Under the pieces are notes generated by a model. The model ran no database searches. It saw only the letters and a list, made by a program, of their open reading frames with translations, and was not told where the DNA came from. Both the position numbers and the translations under genes were made by a program. This document shows positions 27,526 through 36,964 of a stretch of DNA of 64,000 nucleotides, piece after piece; the stretch's first letter is position 1; each line of letters begins with the position of its first letter. This stretch comes from Xanthobacteraceae bacterium (GTDB lineage Bacteria > Pseudomonadota > Alphaproteobacteria > Rhizobiales > Xanthobacteraceae). Location: the NCBI GenBank assembly GCA_029239875.1, contig JARBUD010000008.1:1-64000 (forward strand), written 5' to 3'.

Positions 27526-28027
27526 GTCCCGCCTCCATGCCTGCAGGCTCAACAGGACTCGCAGCGATGGCATCCGCCGGACAGGCGGCGATGCAGGCGC
27601 CGCAGCCGGTGCATCGATCCGCGGCAAGGCTCGGCAGCGCCGGGCCGCCAAGCCTCATCTGGAAACGGATAGCCGACTCAGGACAGGCATCGCCGCAACT
27701 CTCGCAGACGATGCCGCGGCCGGCGAAGCAGGCCTGCCCGATGATCGCGATATGCGGGAACGGCGCGACGGCGCGGTCGAAGACCGGCTCCGGGCACGCA
27801 TCGGCACAGCTTCCGCAGAAGGTGCATTCGCCGGCTTTGAAGTCGACGAAGGGCTTCCGCCGGCCGTCCAGCGCGATGATCGATTGCGGGCACGCCTCGA
27901 CGCAGGCGCCACAGCCCGAGCAGGCGGAGGCGATGGCCGGCTCGCGGCTCCATGGTGGGCGGACCGGATGCTCGACGACGAAGCGTCCGCTCAGGAATTT
28001 GCGCCTGTCGAGCCCGGATGCGCTCAT
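27518..28027 (-). CDS. napF: ferredoxin-type protein NapF
   Basis: Cytosolic iron-sulfur protein implicated in NapA maturation. 169 residues with four cluster-binding groups: CSGCGACVEACP, CTFCGSCADACP, a degenerate CESCGDACP, and CTGCGACIAACP. It begins MSASGLDRRKFLSGRF, where the RRKFLSG phrase resembles a Tat signal but has no hydrophobic stretch after it, as in other NapF proteins. Second gene of napEFDABC. Confidence 0.95.
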   Translation of the reverse strand: MSASGLDRRKFLSGRFVVEHPVRPPWSREPAIASACSGCGACVEACPQSIIALDGRRKPFVDFKAGECTFCGSCADACPEPVFDRAVAPFPHIAIIGQACFAGRGIVCESCGDACPESAIRFQMRLGGPALPSLAADRCTGCGACIAACPADAIAASPVEPAGMEAGHA

Positions 28028-28035
28028 GGCGTCAC

Positions 28036-28236
28036 CTAATGGGCCGGTGGGCCGGGCGGCCCATAGATCAGCTGGAACATCCAGACGAGGAAGCCGTAGC
28101 CGCCGACGACACCGACGGCGAGGATCGGCCAGATGATGATGGCGAGCACGATGAAGGCGACGAGCTCCTCGCGCCGAGATGGAGGCGGAACCGCACTCCG
28201 CGCCACGTCAGGTTCTTCGGAGATGCTCGGAGCCAT
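28036..28236 (-). CDS. napE: NapE membrane protein
   Basis: 66-residue single-helix membrane protein found at the head of alphaproteobacterial nap operons; role unknown. REELVAFIVLAIIIWPILAV followed by GGYGFLVWMFQLIYGPPGPP matches NapE. Chosen start ATG 28236 with GAGG seven bases upstream; a start at 28251 is also open. No TTG-N8-CAA box is present in the 269 bp upstream, unlike the nir and nor promoters. Confidence 0.9.
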   Translation of the reverse strand: MAPSISEEPDVARSAVPPPSRREELVAFIVLAIIIWPILAVGVVGGYGFLVWMFQLIYGPPGPPAH

Positions 28237-28505
28237 TGGCGGCCTCGACACGCGGAAACAGAGCCAGTTTGTATCTCTTATAAAGGACGGTAGCCCGAAC
28301 CTGCGACGATGTCATCCGGATAGACCCTGATCGTGGCACGGGATCAGCTTTGCCCGTCGAGCTGCGCGCTTGTCGGACATCGATCGCCACAAAATTCGAA
28401 GCCGAGAAACGTCGCGTCGGTCGGGAGTGAGGTTCGCTTGCGGCTTTGTGATGGGACGATCCATATGAAAGTCGCCATACTATCTTTTTGATCGTCCGGA
28501 ATGCC

Positions 28506-29495
28506 ATGGATCCTCTGTCCGACGTCCTCTCCCTGCTGAAACCCCACGCCTATGTCTCGTCCGGCTTCGACGCGGGTGGTGACTGGGCGGTGCAGTTCGG
28601 CGACCAGCACACCCTCATCAAATGCTATGCGGTCGTCTCGGGAGCTTGCTGGCTCGACGTGGAGGGCACCAGCAAGCCGGTGCGCCTCGAGACCGGCGAC
28701 TGTTTCGTGCTGCCGAGCGGCCGGCCGTTTCGCATGGGCAGCGACCTCAACCTGCCGGCGACGCCCGCCGGCGACATCTTTCCGCCCGCCCGTGCCGGCG
28801 GCGTGGTGACTCTGAACGGCGGCGGGGGGCTCTTCCTCGTCGGCAGTCGCTTCGGCGTCAGCGGCAACCATGCCGACATGCTGCTGGGGTTGCTGCCCCT
28901 GATCGTCCATATCGGCGGGCGCTCGGAACAGGCCGCCCTGCGCTGGGCGGTCGAGCAGATGATGACGGAATTGCGCGAGGGCCAGGCCGGCAATTCCCTG
29001 GTGCTGCAGCATCTCGCGCATCTGATGCTCGTGCAGGCTCTGCGCGTCCATCTGGAGGCCGGCGCGGGTGCAGGCGTCGGCTGGTTCTCCGCGCTCGCCG
29101 ACAAGCAGCTGGGTGCCGCGATCCGGGCGATCCATGCCGATCCCGCGCATGGCTGGACCCTGCAGGAGCTCGGAGAGCGCGCGGGCATGTCGCGCTCGAC
29201 CTTCGCGCTGCGGTTCCGGGAGAGCCTGGGCGAAGCGCCGATGCAATATGTGGCACGCTGGCGGATGCTGCTGGCCTGCGACCGGCTGCAGAACACCGGC
29301 GATCCCGTCGGGGTAATTGCGCTGGCGGCGGGCTATAAATCGGAAAGCGCGTTCAGCACGGCCTTCAAGCGCGTCATGGGATGTTCCCCCCGCCATTATG
29401 AGCGCAACGCCCGGGCAAGCTCCACGGAGGGCGGAACCCGCCCGCGAGACAGCGGCGGCGCATTACCGGCCGCGCCGATACGGGCGACCGGGTAG
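28506..29495 (+). CDS. AraC-family transcriptional regulator with cupin domain
   Basis: 329 residues. N-terminal cupin-type sensor domain (about 1-180; DQHTLIKCYAVVSGACWLDV, ETGDCFVLPSGRPFRM) and C-terminal double helix-turn-helix (about 195-300; WTLQELGERAGMSRSTFALR, VIALAAGYKSESAFSTAFKR) with the AraC signature. ATG 28506 is preferred to an upstream TTG. It is convergent with the molybdenum oxidoreductase genes and divergent from nap. Cupin/AraC proteins of this type commonly neighbour oxidoreductases they control; whether it controls nap or the oxidoreductase is not settled by the sequence. Confidence 0.88.
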   Translation: MDPLSDVLSLLKPHAYVSSGFDAGGDWAVQFGDQHTLIKCYAVVSGACWLDVEGTSKPVRLETGDCFVLPSGRPFRMGSDLNLPATPAGDIFPPARAGGVVTLNGGGGLFLVGSRFGVSGNHADMLLGLLPLIVHIGGRSEQAALRWAVEQMMTELREGQAGNSLVLQHLAHLMLVQALRVHLEAGAGAGVGWFSALADKQLGAAIRAIHADPAHGWTLQELGERAGMSRSTFALRFRESLGEAPMQYVARWRMLLACDRLQNTGDPVGVIALAAGYKSESAFSTAFKRVMGCSPRHYERNARASSTEGGTRPRDSGGALPAAPIRATG

Positions 29496-29521
29496 CGGCG
29501 CGCAGCCGGCCGGCGAAGCGC

Positions 29522-31741
29522 TCAGCCAGCGAGCGCCGCCTTCACCCTTTCCGGCAGGAACGGGTAGTGCCGCAGGCGTATGCCGCCGGTGAGGCGCGCG
29601 ACGGCGTTGGCGATCGCCGGCCCGGTCGGCGGCAGCCCGACCTCGCCGATGCCGGCCGGCTTGTTCTCCGGGGTCGGCGTCACCTGCACATGGATGCGCG
29701 GCATCTCCGACATCCGCATGATGCGGTAGGTGTCGAAATTGGTCTCCTGCACCTCGCCGTTGACGATGTTGATCTGCTCGTAGAGCGCGTGGCTCGCGCC
29801 GTAGATGATCGCGCCGACAATTTGCGCCTCGATGTTGCGAGGCTGCACGGCGACGCCCGGATCTACGACGCACCAGACGTCGTGCACACGGATCTCGCCG
29901 CTCTCGCGGTCGAGCGAGACCTCGGCGACCTGGGCGCAATGCGCGCCGAAGGCATCGGTATAGGCGAGCCCGAGGGCCCGGCCCTCGCGGGGCCGCTCCC
30001 AGTGCGCCATCCGGGCCACGGCTTCGATCACCTTCTGCGCGCGCGGCTGGCCGCCCAACAGTTCGAGCCGGAAGGCCACCGGGTCGACGCCCTTGGCTGC
30101 GGCCACTTCGTCGATCGTGCATTCCACGCCGAAATTGTTCTGGCCGTAGCCGACCGCCCGCCAGAAGCCGACGTCGCGCCCATTGTCCTGCCTGATGAAC
30201 TCCACGAGATGCGCGGGAACGCGATAGTTGAAGATCGTTCCGTCCGTGACCACCGTGTCGAGCCCGCCATCGCTCTTGAACATGTCCGGCATGGTGCGGG
30301 CGAAAATGGAATCGGCCACCACACGGTGGCGCCAGCCGACGATGTTGCCTGCCGCGTCGAGGCCCACCTCGACATGCTGGGCGGCGAGCGGCCGGTACTT
30401 GCCGTGCCGTACGTCGTCCTCGCGGCTCCAGACGACCTTCACCGGACGACCCTCGACCTGCTTTGCCAGCGACACCGCGTCGATGATGTAGTCCGCCTCG
30501 GCCCGCCGGCCGAAGCCGCCGCCGAGCAGGGTGGTGTGAACCTTCACCTTGTCCGGGCTCGTTCCCGCCGCCTCTGCGGCGAAGCCCTGCGTTGCCGTGG
30601 GACCCTGCGTCGGTGCCCACACCTCGACCGTGTCACCGGTGACGAGCGCGGTGGCGTTCATCGGCTCCATGGTGGCGTGGTGGACGTGATCGGTCAGATA
30701 GTCGGCGGCGATCACCCGCGATGCGCCCGCGATCGCCGCGGGCGCATCGCCCTCCGCGCGCGCCGGCACGCCGGCCTGGGCGAGATCGCGGCCGACGGCG
30801 CGGTAGGCCTCCGCCAGACGGGCACTGTCATAGCGGCGCACGCGCGAGGACGCGGTCCAGCTGACGGCCAGCACCTCCCTGGCACGGCGTACCGCATCGT
30901 AGCTCTCGCCGATGACGCCGACGCCATAGGGGAGAGGGACGATCCGGATCACGCCCTTCACGGCCTTCGCGGCGGCATCGTCGATGTTCTCCGGACGCTC
31001 GCCGGGCACCGGCGCCCGCAGAACCACGCCATGGAGCATGCCCGGCAGGTCGATATCGATGCCGAACCGGGCCGTGCCGTCGATCTTGGAGGGCACGTCG
31101 ACGCGATCGACCTCGCGGCGGCCGATATAGCGCCATTGGTTTGCCGGCTTCAGGTCGGCCTCGGTCGCCTGCGGCAGCGGATCGGGCAGCGTCTGGGCCG
31201 TGGCGATCTCGCCATAGCCGAGCGAGCGGCCGCTTCGGGCATGCACGACCCGGCCGGGTTCGGTGCCGAGCTCGGCGAGCGGGACGTTCAACCGCTCGGC
31301 GGCGGCGGCCAGGAGGACCTTGCGCGTCTGCGCGCCAACGAGGCGAAGGAGCTGGTAGTAGCCGCGCATCGTCTCGCTGCCGCCGGTAAGCTGGATGCCG
31401 TAGAAGCCGGGATTGCCGTATTTCTCGGCGTCCGAAGGCGCATGCACGACGCGGACCTTCTCCCAGTCGGCGTCCATGTCCTCGGCGATGAGCAGCGGGA
31501 GCGAGGTCATCACCCCCTGCCCCATCTCGGAGGCGGGAGAGATGATGCTGACCATGCCGTCGGCCGCGATGGTCACCCACGCATTGGGCGCGAAATCGCC
31601 GGACGTCGCGCCCGCGACGGCGGAGGCCTGCGCGGGCGACGGCACGCCGCCGAAGGCCACGGCGACACCGGCTCCGCCGAGGCTGACGAGGAAGCTGCGC
31701 CGCGAGAGAGCGGTCGCGCGAGGCTTGAAAGATACCGTCAT
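29522..31741 (-). CDS. molybdenum aldehyde oxidoreductase large subunit (IorB type)
   Basis: Xanthine-oxidase-family molybdopterin subunit, exported by Tat. 739 residues, as for IorB/isoquinoline 1-oxidoreductase beta and related periplasmic aldehyde dehydrogenases. Twin-arginine signal LSRRSFLVSLGGAG near residues 13-26; molybdopterin region ISPASEMGQGVMTSLPLLIAE early and TTLLGGGFGRRAEADYI in the middle, then GQNNFGVECTIDE and the final GEVGLPPTGPAIANAVARLTG, where the Glu of GEVGLPP is the catalytic Glu position. It is three bases after the 2Fe-2S subunit gene. The third (FAD) subunit is absent, as in this family, and a cytochrome c partner is not adjacent. Substrate unknown. Confidence 0.92.
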   Translation of the reverse strand: MTVSFKPRATALSRRSFLVSLGGAGVAVAFGGVPSPAQASAVAGATSGDFAPNAWVTIAADGMVSIISPASEMGQGVMTSLPLLIAEDMDADWEKVRVVHAPSDAEKYGNPGFYGIQLTGGSETMRGYYQLLRLVGAQTRKVLLAAAAERLNVPLAELGTEPGRVVHARSGRSLGYGEIATAQTLPDPLPQATEADLKPANQWRYIGRREVDRVDVPSKIDGTARFGIDIDLPGMLHGVVLRAPVPGERPENIDDAAAKAVKGVIRIVPLPYGVGVIGESYDAVRRAREVLAVSWTASSRVRRYDSARLAEAYRAVGRDLAQAGVPARAEGDAPAAIAGASRVIAADYLTDHVHHATMEPMNATALVTGDTVEVWAPTQGPTATQGFAAEAAGTSPDKVKVHTTLLGGGFGRRAEADYIIDAVSLAKQVEGRPVKVVWSREDDVRHGKYRPLAAQHVEVGLDAAGNIVGWRHRVVADSIFARTMPDMFKSDGGLDTVVTDGTIFNYRVPAHLVEFIRQDNGRDVGFWRAVGYGQNNFGVECTIDEVAAAKGVDPVAFRLELLGGQPRAQKVIEAVARMAHWERPREGRALGLAYTDAFGAHCAQVAEVSLDRESGEIRVHDVWCVVDPGVAVQPRNIEAQIVGAIIYGASHALYEQINIVNGEVQETNFDTYRIMRMSEMPRIHVQVTPTPENKPAGIGEVGLPPTGPAIANAVARLTGGIRLRHYPFLPERVKAALAG

Positions 31742-31744
31742 GGC

Positions 31745-32197
31745 TCAGCCTTCCTGCGCGGCGCGCTCGATGGCGCTGATGATCCGGTCATAGGTTCCGC
31801 ACCGGCACAGATTGCCGTCCATATGCTCGACGATCTGCTCGCGGCTCGGGCGCGGCTCGCTCGCCAGGAGCGCGGCCGCCTGCATGATCTGCCCGGACTG
31901 GCAGTAGCCGCATTGCGGCGCCTGTTCGACGATCCAGGCCTTCTGGAGGGGATGGCTGGAGTCAGGGGAGAGCCCCTCGATCGTCGTCACCTGCCGCCCG
32001 GCCACGTCCTGCAGCGGCGTCTGGCACGAACGCACGGCCTCGCCATCGACATGGACCGTGCAGGCGCCGCACAGCGCGATGCCGCAACCGAACTTCGTGC
32101 CGGTGAGCTTGAGCTGGTCGCGGATGATCCACAGAAGCGGCGTATCGGGTTCGGCCGCGATCTCAACGGCGCGCCCGTTGATGGTGAATGCGGTCAT
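31745..32197 (-). CDS. 2Fe-2S subunit of the molybdenum oxidoreductase (IorA type)
   Basis: 150 residues with two [2Fe-2S] clusters. Plant-type cluster: [20 protein letters not shown] followed by a fourth Cys in RSCQTPLQD; second cluster: [10 protein letters not shown] and [13 protein letters not shown] 32197 is chosen (GGAGA upstream), since the protein family starts MTAFTINGR. It transfers electrons from the large subunit. It lacks its own signal peptide and presumably travels with the Tat-exported large subunit. Confidence 0.94.
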   Translation of the reverse strand: MTAFTINGRAVEIAAEPDTPLLWIIRDQLKLTGTKFGCGIALCGACTVHVDGEAVRSCQTPLQDVAGRQVTTIEGLSPDSSHPLQKAWIVEQAPQCGYCQSGQIMQAAALLASEPRPSREQIVEHMDGNLCRCGTYDRIISAIERAAQEG

Positions 32198-32588
32198 GGA
32201 GACGTCTCCCTCTTCCGGCCAAAGGCTTTCGCACCGAGGATGAGCGTCACGCACCGTCAGTCATTCAACGACGACGGCTGGTCGAAGGACGTATTGACTC
32301 CCGAGTTGGCCCCGGCGTCCCTACGTACAATTCATGTCAATCAAGTAACGCTCACGGATCGGCTGTCAGCGTCACATGATAAGAACGAGGTGGCGCATGC
32401 CTATGCTGCGCCGTCTGTTTTTCCTTCGAGATCGTACGGTTCCTATCCTTGGATCAGCGCCGTAACGGCCTCGTTAACTCTGGGTAAGATGGCTCACCGC
32501 CACGACGTGTCGGTGGCGCAGGGAACTCGAAGGAATGTGGGGCCGGCACCGAACTCCGGGGCGAACATCTCGCCGCGAAGGCTGCCCG
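32198..32588. other. gene-free stretch
   Basis: About 390 bp upstream of the 2Fe-2S subunit gene and downstream of pxpA. It is more AT-rich than its surroundings in the part near 32270-32480. I found no coding frame with domain support and no clear palindrome; it likely holds the oxidoreductase promoter. Confidence 0.5.
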
Positions 32589-33359
32589 CTACAGCCACTC
32601 CGCCATCGGCCGGACGGCATAGCCGGCGCCTTCGAGCCGGCTCCGCACCGCACGTGCCATGGCCACGGCATCGGCGGTGTCGCCGTGGACGCAGACCGTG
32701 TCGGCGCGCACAGGGATGCGGGCGCCGTTGATCGAGACCACCTCGCCACTCTCGACGATGCGCAGCACGCGCTCGGCCGCGGCTCCCGCGTCGTGCAGCA
32801 CGGCGCCCGGCAGCTTGCGCGAGGCGAGGTTGCCATTGTCGGCATAGGCACGGTCGGCATAGATCTCGCGCGCGACCTTCAGCCCCGCCTCCTCGCCGGC
32901 CCGCTCGGTCGGCAGGCCGGGCATGACAATGAAGATGAGGCCGGGATCCACCGCCCTGATCGCCCGCGCCACCGCCCGCGCCAGCTCCATGTCCTCGTTC
33001 GCCATGTTGCCGAGCGAGCCGTGCGTCTTCACATGGGCGAGCTTCATGCCCTGGGCATGGGCGAGCGCCTGCAGCGCGCCGATCTGGTAGATGAGCTGCT
33101 TCTCGATCTCGTCCGGCGCCTGTCCGAGGATCGGCCGCCGGCCGAAGCCCCACAGGTCCATGAAGCTCGGATGCGCGCCGCAGCCGACCCCGCGCATCTT
33201 CGCGTCGGCGAGGGTCTTCGCCATCACCAGCGGGTCGCCGGCGTGAAAGCCGCAGGCGATGTTGGCGGAGGTGACGATGTCAAGCATCGCCTCGTCGTCG
33301 CCGAGCGAATAGACACCGAAGCCCTCGCCCATGTCGCAGTTGAGGTCGATCGTCTTCAT
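32589..33359 (-). CDS. pxpA: 5-oxoprolinase subunit A (LamB/YcsF)
   Basis: Subunit of the ATP-dependent bacterial 5-oxoprolinase PxpABC, which opens 5-oxoproline to glutamate. 256 residues of the LamB/YcsF fold. Family hallmarks are intact: MKTIDLNCDMGEGFGVY, ANIACGFHAGDP, GVGCGAHPSFMDLWGFGRR, LAHVKTHGSLGNMA and CVHGDTADAVAMA. Last gene of pxpBCA, 13 bp after pxpC. Confidence 0.95.
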   Translation of the reverse strand: MKTIDLNCDMGEGFGVYSLGDDEAMLDIVTSANIACGFHAGDPLVMAKTLADAKMRGVGCGAHPSFMDLWGFGRRPILGQAPDEIEKQLIYQIGALQALAHAQGMKLAHVKTHGSLGNMANEDMELARAVARAIRAVDPGLIFIVMPGLPTERAGEEAGLKVAREIYADRAYADNGNLASRKLPGAVLHDAGAAAERVLRIVESGEVVSINGARIPVRADTVCVHGDTADAVAMARAVRSRLEGAGYAVRPMAEWL

Positions 33360-33372
33360 GGGAACGCTCCGG

Positions 33373-34410
33373 TCAGAAGGAAAGCTCGGGGTCGGTCGCC
33401 GAGCATATGCCGTCGATGAGGTTGTGGGTCAGCAGCCATTCGCTGGTGAGCGCGGCGCCGGGGCGGACGACCTCGGTCATCTGCCCGGCCATGGCCAAGA
33501 TGGCCTTCTCATGCGCCAGCGCCGCCGCCTGCGCCTCCTCGGGTGTGACGGCGGCAAAGCGCAGTATGTCGCCGGGGCGGGCCTGGCCGAGGCGCCAGAG
33601 GTCCGGGCCGATCACGGTGGCGATCTTCGGGTAGCCACCGGTGGTCTGGCGGTCGGCCAGCAGCACCAATGGCCGGCCGTTGCCCGGCACCTGGACGGAG
33701 CCGTTCATGATGCCGTCCGAGACGATGTCGAAGCCGTCGGCATGCTCGATCTCCGGCCCGTCGAACTGGGCACCCATGCGGTCGGCCTTGTCGGTCACGC
33801 GGTAGTCGGACGACAGGAAGGTCTCGATGCCCTTCGCGGTGAAGAGGTCGTCCTGCGGGCCGAGCATGACGCGGACCGCCCCCTCGCCGCGCGGACGATG
33901 TGCAGGTGCCAACGTCAATAGCGGCCCGGCTGTCGCGCCGCGGACGGGGAGCCGGTCGCCGGTGCGCAAGGCCCGCCCCTCCAGCCCGCCGATCGCGGAA
34001 CGGGAGTGGGTGGAGAGACTGCCGAATATCGGGACGATATCGAAGCCGCCGGCAATCGCGAGATAGCCGCGCATGCCGGCACGGGCGACGCCGATGTCGA
34101 TACGGTCGCCGGGGGCGAGCTCATAAGCGCGCCAGCCCTCGGCAGCGGCGCCGTTGATGGAGAACGGCATGTCGGCGCCCGCCAGAGCCATACGCAGCGG
34201 GCCGTCTTCGACCGTCGCCGAGAGGCCGAGCATCGTGAGTTCGATGGCGGCTTCCCCGCGCGGATTGCCGACGAGGAGGTTCGCCGCCTGCAAGGCGAGG
34301 CTGTCCATGGCGCCGGAGGCGGAGATGCCGAAGCGCTGATAACCGAAGCGGCCGAAATCCTGCAGGCTGGAGAACAGGCCGGGCCGGTCGATGACGAGAT
34401 GTACCGGCAT
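33373..34410 (-). CDS. pxpC: 5-oxoprolinase subunit C
   Basis: Carboxyltransferase-domain (CT-A/B type, KipA) subunit of PxpABC. 345 residues. Landmarks: FSSLQDFGRFGYQRFGISAS, GAMDSLALQAANLLVGNP, MRGYLAIAGGFD, and LADRQTTGGYPKIATVIGPD. ATG 34410 is chosen; it overlaps the last base of the pxpB stop (TGATG), so the two are coupled. The domain is related to the carboxyltransferase part of urea carboxylase/urea amidolyase. Confidence 0.94.
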   Translation of the reverse strand: MPVHLVIDRPGLFSSLQDFGRFGYQRFGISASGAMDSLALQAANLLVGNPRGEAAIELTMLGLSATVEDGPLRMALAGADMPFSINGAAAEGWRAYELAPGDRIDIGVARAGMRGYLAIAGGFDIVPIFGSLSTHSRSAIGGLEGRALRTGDRLPVRGATAGPLLTLAPAHRPRGEGAVRVMLGPQDDLFTAKGIETFLSSDYRVTDKADRMGAQFDGPEIEHADGFDIVSDGIMNGSVQVPGNGRPLVLLADRQTTGGYPKIATVIGPDLWRLGQARPGDILRFAAVTPEEAQAAALAHEKAILAMAGQMTEVVRPGAALTSEWLLTHNLIDGICSATDPELSF

Positions 34411-35156
34411 CACGCCGGCTCCCATTCGGCGGCGATCTCGCCCGCCTCGGCCGCTTGGCACAGGCGCTCATACTCCCCCGCCCTTATGGGCACGAAACGG
34501 ATGGTGTCGCCCGCCGCGAACAGGAACGGGCGCTCGGTGCGCGCAGGATCATAGGAGCGCACCGGCGTCTGGCCGAGCAGGTGCCAGGCCGAAGGAATCG
34601 ACAGCGGCGGCGAGACGGCCGTCTGCTTGCCCCCGATGGAGACGCTACGCGGCGGCGTTCCCATCCGCGGGCCGGTACGCCGGCTGGTGTGGATCGCCTC
34701 CGGCAGGCCGCCGAGATAGGCGAAGCCCGGCGCGAAGCCGATCATGTAGACGCGATAGTCGGCGCCGCTGTGCAGGTCGATCACCTCCTGCGTGGTGAGG
34801 CCGTGCACGTGCGCGACATGATCGAGGTCGACGCCGTGCTCGCCGCCATAGAGCACCGGCACGCGCCAGATGCCCTGGGTCTCGCCGGCATCCGCCCGCG
34901 GCGGCCAGAGCGCCAGCACCTCTTCGCGCAGGCTCTCGCGCGATAGCGCCAGCGGGTCGAACAGCACCAGCAGCGAGCGATAGGTCGGCACCACCTCGCG
35001 CACACCGGCGAGCTCGCGGGCCGCCAGCGCATCCGCTAGGGCGATCACCTGCCGGTTGATGGTCTCATCGATGGCGTCGCCGAACTCGACGACAAGGCCG
35101 CTCTCCCCGGCGTCGAGCAGGCGGGGGGCGGGAGCCGGCCCGGTCATCATGCACAT
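34410..35156 (-). CDS. pxpB: 5-oxoprolinase subunit B
   Basis: KipI-type subunit of PxpABC. 248 residues. Landmarks: LDAGESGLVVEFGD, REVVPTYRSLLVLFDP, YMIGFAPGFAYLGGLP and the RTGPRMGTPPRSVSIGGKQT segment, with a final PFLFAAGDTIRFVPI. ATG 35156 is used; ATG 35147 is nearly as good. First gene of the operon and divergent from the DUF1989 gene across a 354-bp gap. Confidence 0.94.
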   Translation of the reverse strand: MCMMTGPAPAPRLLDAGESGLVVEFGDAIDETINRQVIALADALAARELAGVREVVPTYRSLLVLFDPLALSRESLREEVLALWPPRADAGETQGIWRVPVLYGGEHGVDLDHVAHVHGLTTQEVIDLHSGADYRVYMIGFAPGFAYLGGLPEAIHTSRRTGPRMGTPPRSVSIGGKQTAVSPPLSIPSAWHLLGQTPVRSYDPARTERPFLFAAGDTIRFVPIRAGEYERLCQAAEAGEIAAEWEPA

Positions 35157-35510
35157 TCTTCCGTCACTTTACGCAGCATGGCGGGCTTCGTTTCCAGATA
35201 TGTGCCAAGCGCGCCGGCTCTCCTGCGCTCCTCGCTTCCCGACGGCGGGAAAACCGTGTGCCGGCCGATCTTTGCAGCAGGCCGGCACCGCGCGCCAGCC
35301 CGAAGCCCTCGCCGCCGCCCTCACCTCGTCTCCCCGCCACTTGAGCGTTTCCGCCCAGGAATTGAGCAGAGGCTGAACAAAAATGCCACTTGAATTCCAA
35401 GGGTATACCAAGAAAGATCAGATGGTTATCGATCGGATGGCGCGAGCGAGCCCAAGTTTGGCGGGTCGGCGGGCACCGGACGGCCGATCCGCAGGGGTTC
35501 GAGGGAAGCG
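35157..35510. other. gene-free divergent promoter region
   Basis: Gap of 354 bp between pxpB (minus) and the DUF1989 gene (plus). It presumably carries both promoters. The only structured element I see is the GGTATACC palindrome near 35402. Short frames here have no domain support. Confidence 0.5.
35402..35409. promoter_or_regulatory. candidate GntR/FCD operator core
   Basis: GGTATACC, a perfect 8-bp palindrome continued by AA on one side, lies about 105 bp upstream of the DUF1989 ATG. GntR regulators of the FCD group often bind TTGGTATACCAA-like sites, and an FCD GntR gene lies in this cluster at 39560. The other half-site is degenerate, so this is a weak call. Confidence 0.3.
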
Positions 35511-36155
35511 ATGGATTACCGTCTCGACGACAGCCTGGTCCTGCCCGCCGGCCGCGGCTGGGCGGTCAAGATGAAGGCGGGGCAGCGGCTCAAGCTGACC
35601 AACCCTCACGGCACCCAGGCGGTCGACTTCTGGGCCTTCGCCGAGCGGGATATCTACGAATTCACCTCGATGGACCATTTCCGCTCGGTCCACTCGACGA
35701 TCCATGTGACGAAGGACACGCCGGTAGTCAGCACCAGGCGCCAGCCGCTGGCCTCGATCGTCGAGGACACCTCCTCGGGCAAGCACGACACGCTGCTCTG
35801 CCCCTGCAATGCCGCCCTCTACCGCCAGCTCGGCGCCGAGGGCCATCACCGTTCCTGCGCGGACAACCTGCACGAAGGGCTGGCCGAGCTCGGCATCGAG
35901 CTGCCTTTCACCCCGGCCTCGGTGAACCTGTTCATGTGCGTCGCCGTGCGCGCCGACGGCTCGCTCGACCGGCTGCTGCCGGCCTCGAAGCCCGGCTCCC
36001 ATGTCGTGCTGCAGGCCGAGGACGACATCGTCATGGCCTTCTCCTGCTGCCCGCAGGACATCACGCCGATCAATGGCGAGGACCGCACGCCGCACGACTG
36101 CCTGATCGACATCTATTCCCCCGTCCAGGAATCGTCCAACGCGGGGGTCGCCTGA
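35511..36155 (+). CDS. DUF1989 / urea carboxylase-associated family protein
   Basis: 214 residues, a full DUF1989 domain: [20 protein letters not shown] near the start, [20 protein letters not shown], a Cys-rich centre ([24 protein letters not shown]), and the closing [20 protein letters not shown]. Characterised relatives are the two subunits of carboxyguanidine deiminase (CgdA/CgdB) next to guanidine carboxylase. Here only one DUF1989 protein occurs and no carboxylase. The stop overlaps the next gene (TGATG), so it is coupled to an ABC importer. I infer a hydrolase or deiminase step on a guanidino or ureido substrate. Confidence 0.85.
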   Translation: MDYRLDDSLVLPAGRGWAVKMKAGQRLKLTNPHGTQAVDFWAFAERDIYEFTSMDHFRSVHSTIHVTKDTPVVSTRRQPLASIVEDTSSGKHDTLLCPCNAALYRQLGAEGHHRSCADNLHEGLAELGIELPFTPASVNLFMCVAVRADGSLDRLLPASKPGSHVVLQAEDDIVMAFSCCPQDITPINGEDRTPHDCLIDIYSPVQESSNAGVA

Positions 36156-36964
36156 TGGACGGTGAGCCGCTGATCCGCATCCGCGACCTGCGCAAGAGCT
36201 TCGGTGCCCATGAGGTGCTGAAGGGCGTCTCCCTCGACGTGCATGCCGGCGAGGTCGTCTCGATCATCGGCGCCTCGGGCTCGGGCAAGAGCACCTTCCT
36301 GCGCTGCATCAACGTGCTGGAGAAGCCCACCGGCGGCACGATGGACTTCGGCGGCTTCCACTTCGACTATGAGCAGGGCGCCCGCCTCCAGCCCAGCGCG
36401 GCGCAGCTCTGCGAGCTGCGCGCCCGCATCGGCATGGTGTTCCAGAGCTACAATCTCTGGCCGCACATGACCGTGCTGGAGAATGTCGTCGAGGCACCGA
36501 TCCGCGTGAAGGGCGAGAAGCCCGCCGAGGCACGCAACAAGGCCGAGGCGCTGCTCGCCCGCATCGGCCTCGCCGAGAAGCGCCATGCCTATCCTTCCAA
36601 GCTCTCGGGCGGCCAGCAGCAGCGCGTCGCCATCGTGCGCGCGCTCGCCATGCAGCCGCGGCTCATGCTGTTCGACGAGGTCACCTCGGCGCTCGACCCG
36701 GAACTGGTCGGCGAGGTGCTCTCGCTAATGGCGAGCCTCGCCGCCGAGGGCATGACCATGCTGCTAGTCACTCACGAGATCGGCTTCGCCCGCGAGGTCT
36801 CCAATCGGGTGATCTTCTTCGACCAGGGCGTCATCGCCGAGGACGGGCACCCGCGCGAGGTGCTGCGCCAGCCCAAGAGCGAGCGTCTGCAGCAGTTCCT
36901 GCACCGCGTGCTGCACGAGGACGCCTATCACGCCGCGCCGCTCACCGAAGGGGCCGCCCCATGA
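36155..36964 (+). CDS. polar amino-acid ABC transporter ATPase
   Basis: 269 residues, GlnQ/HisP type. Walker [10 protein letters not shown] near residue 40, Q-loop [16 protein letters not shown] signature [16 protein letters not shown], Walker [15 protein letters not shown], and switch His in [13 protein letters not shown]. Start ATG 36155 overlaps the DUF1989 stop, and its own stop overlaps the permease start (ATGA). It energises import with the permease at 36961 and the binding protein at 38683. Confidence 0.95.
   Translation: MDGEPLIRIRDLRKSFGAHEVLKGVSLDVHAGEVVSIIGASGSGKSTFLRCINVLEKPTGGTMDFGGFHFDYEQGARLQPSAAQLCELRARIGMVFQSYNLWPHMTVLENVVEAPIRVKGEKPAEARNKAEALLARIGLAEKRHAYPSKLSGGQQQRVAIVRALAMQPRLMLFDEVTSALDPELVGEVLSLMASLAAEGMTMLLVTHEIGFAREVSNRVIFFDQGVIAEDGHPREVLRQPKSERLQQFLHRVLHEDAYHAAPLTEGAAP

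Noticed and set aside
28237-28505. Search for a TTG-N8-CAA box in the nap promoter
   Set aside because: Several TTG trinucleotides are present, but none is followed by CAA at the right distance, so nap was not added to the regulon.
29567-32731. A 1054-residue plus-strand frame opposite the molybdenum oxidoreductase genes
   Set aside because: It is the antisense shadow of a well-conserved gene pair; composition is dominated by Asp/Arg/His/Gly runs and no domain is visible. High GC leaves such frames open.
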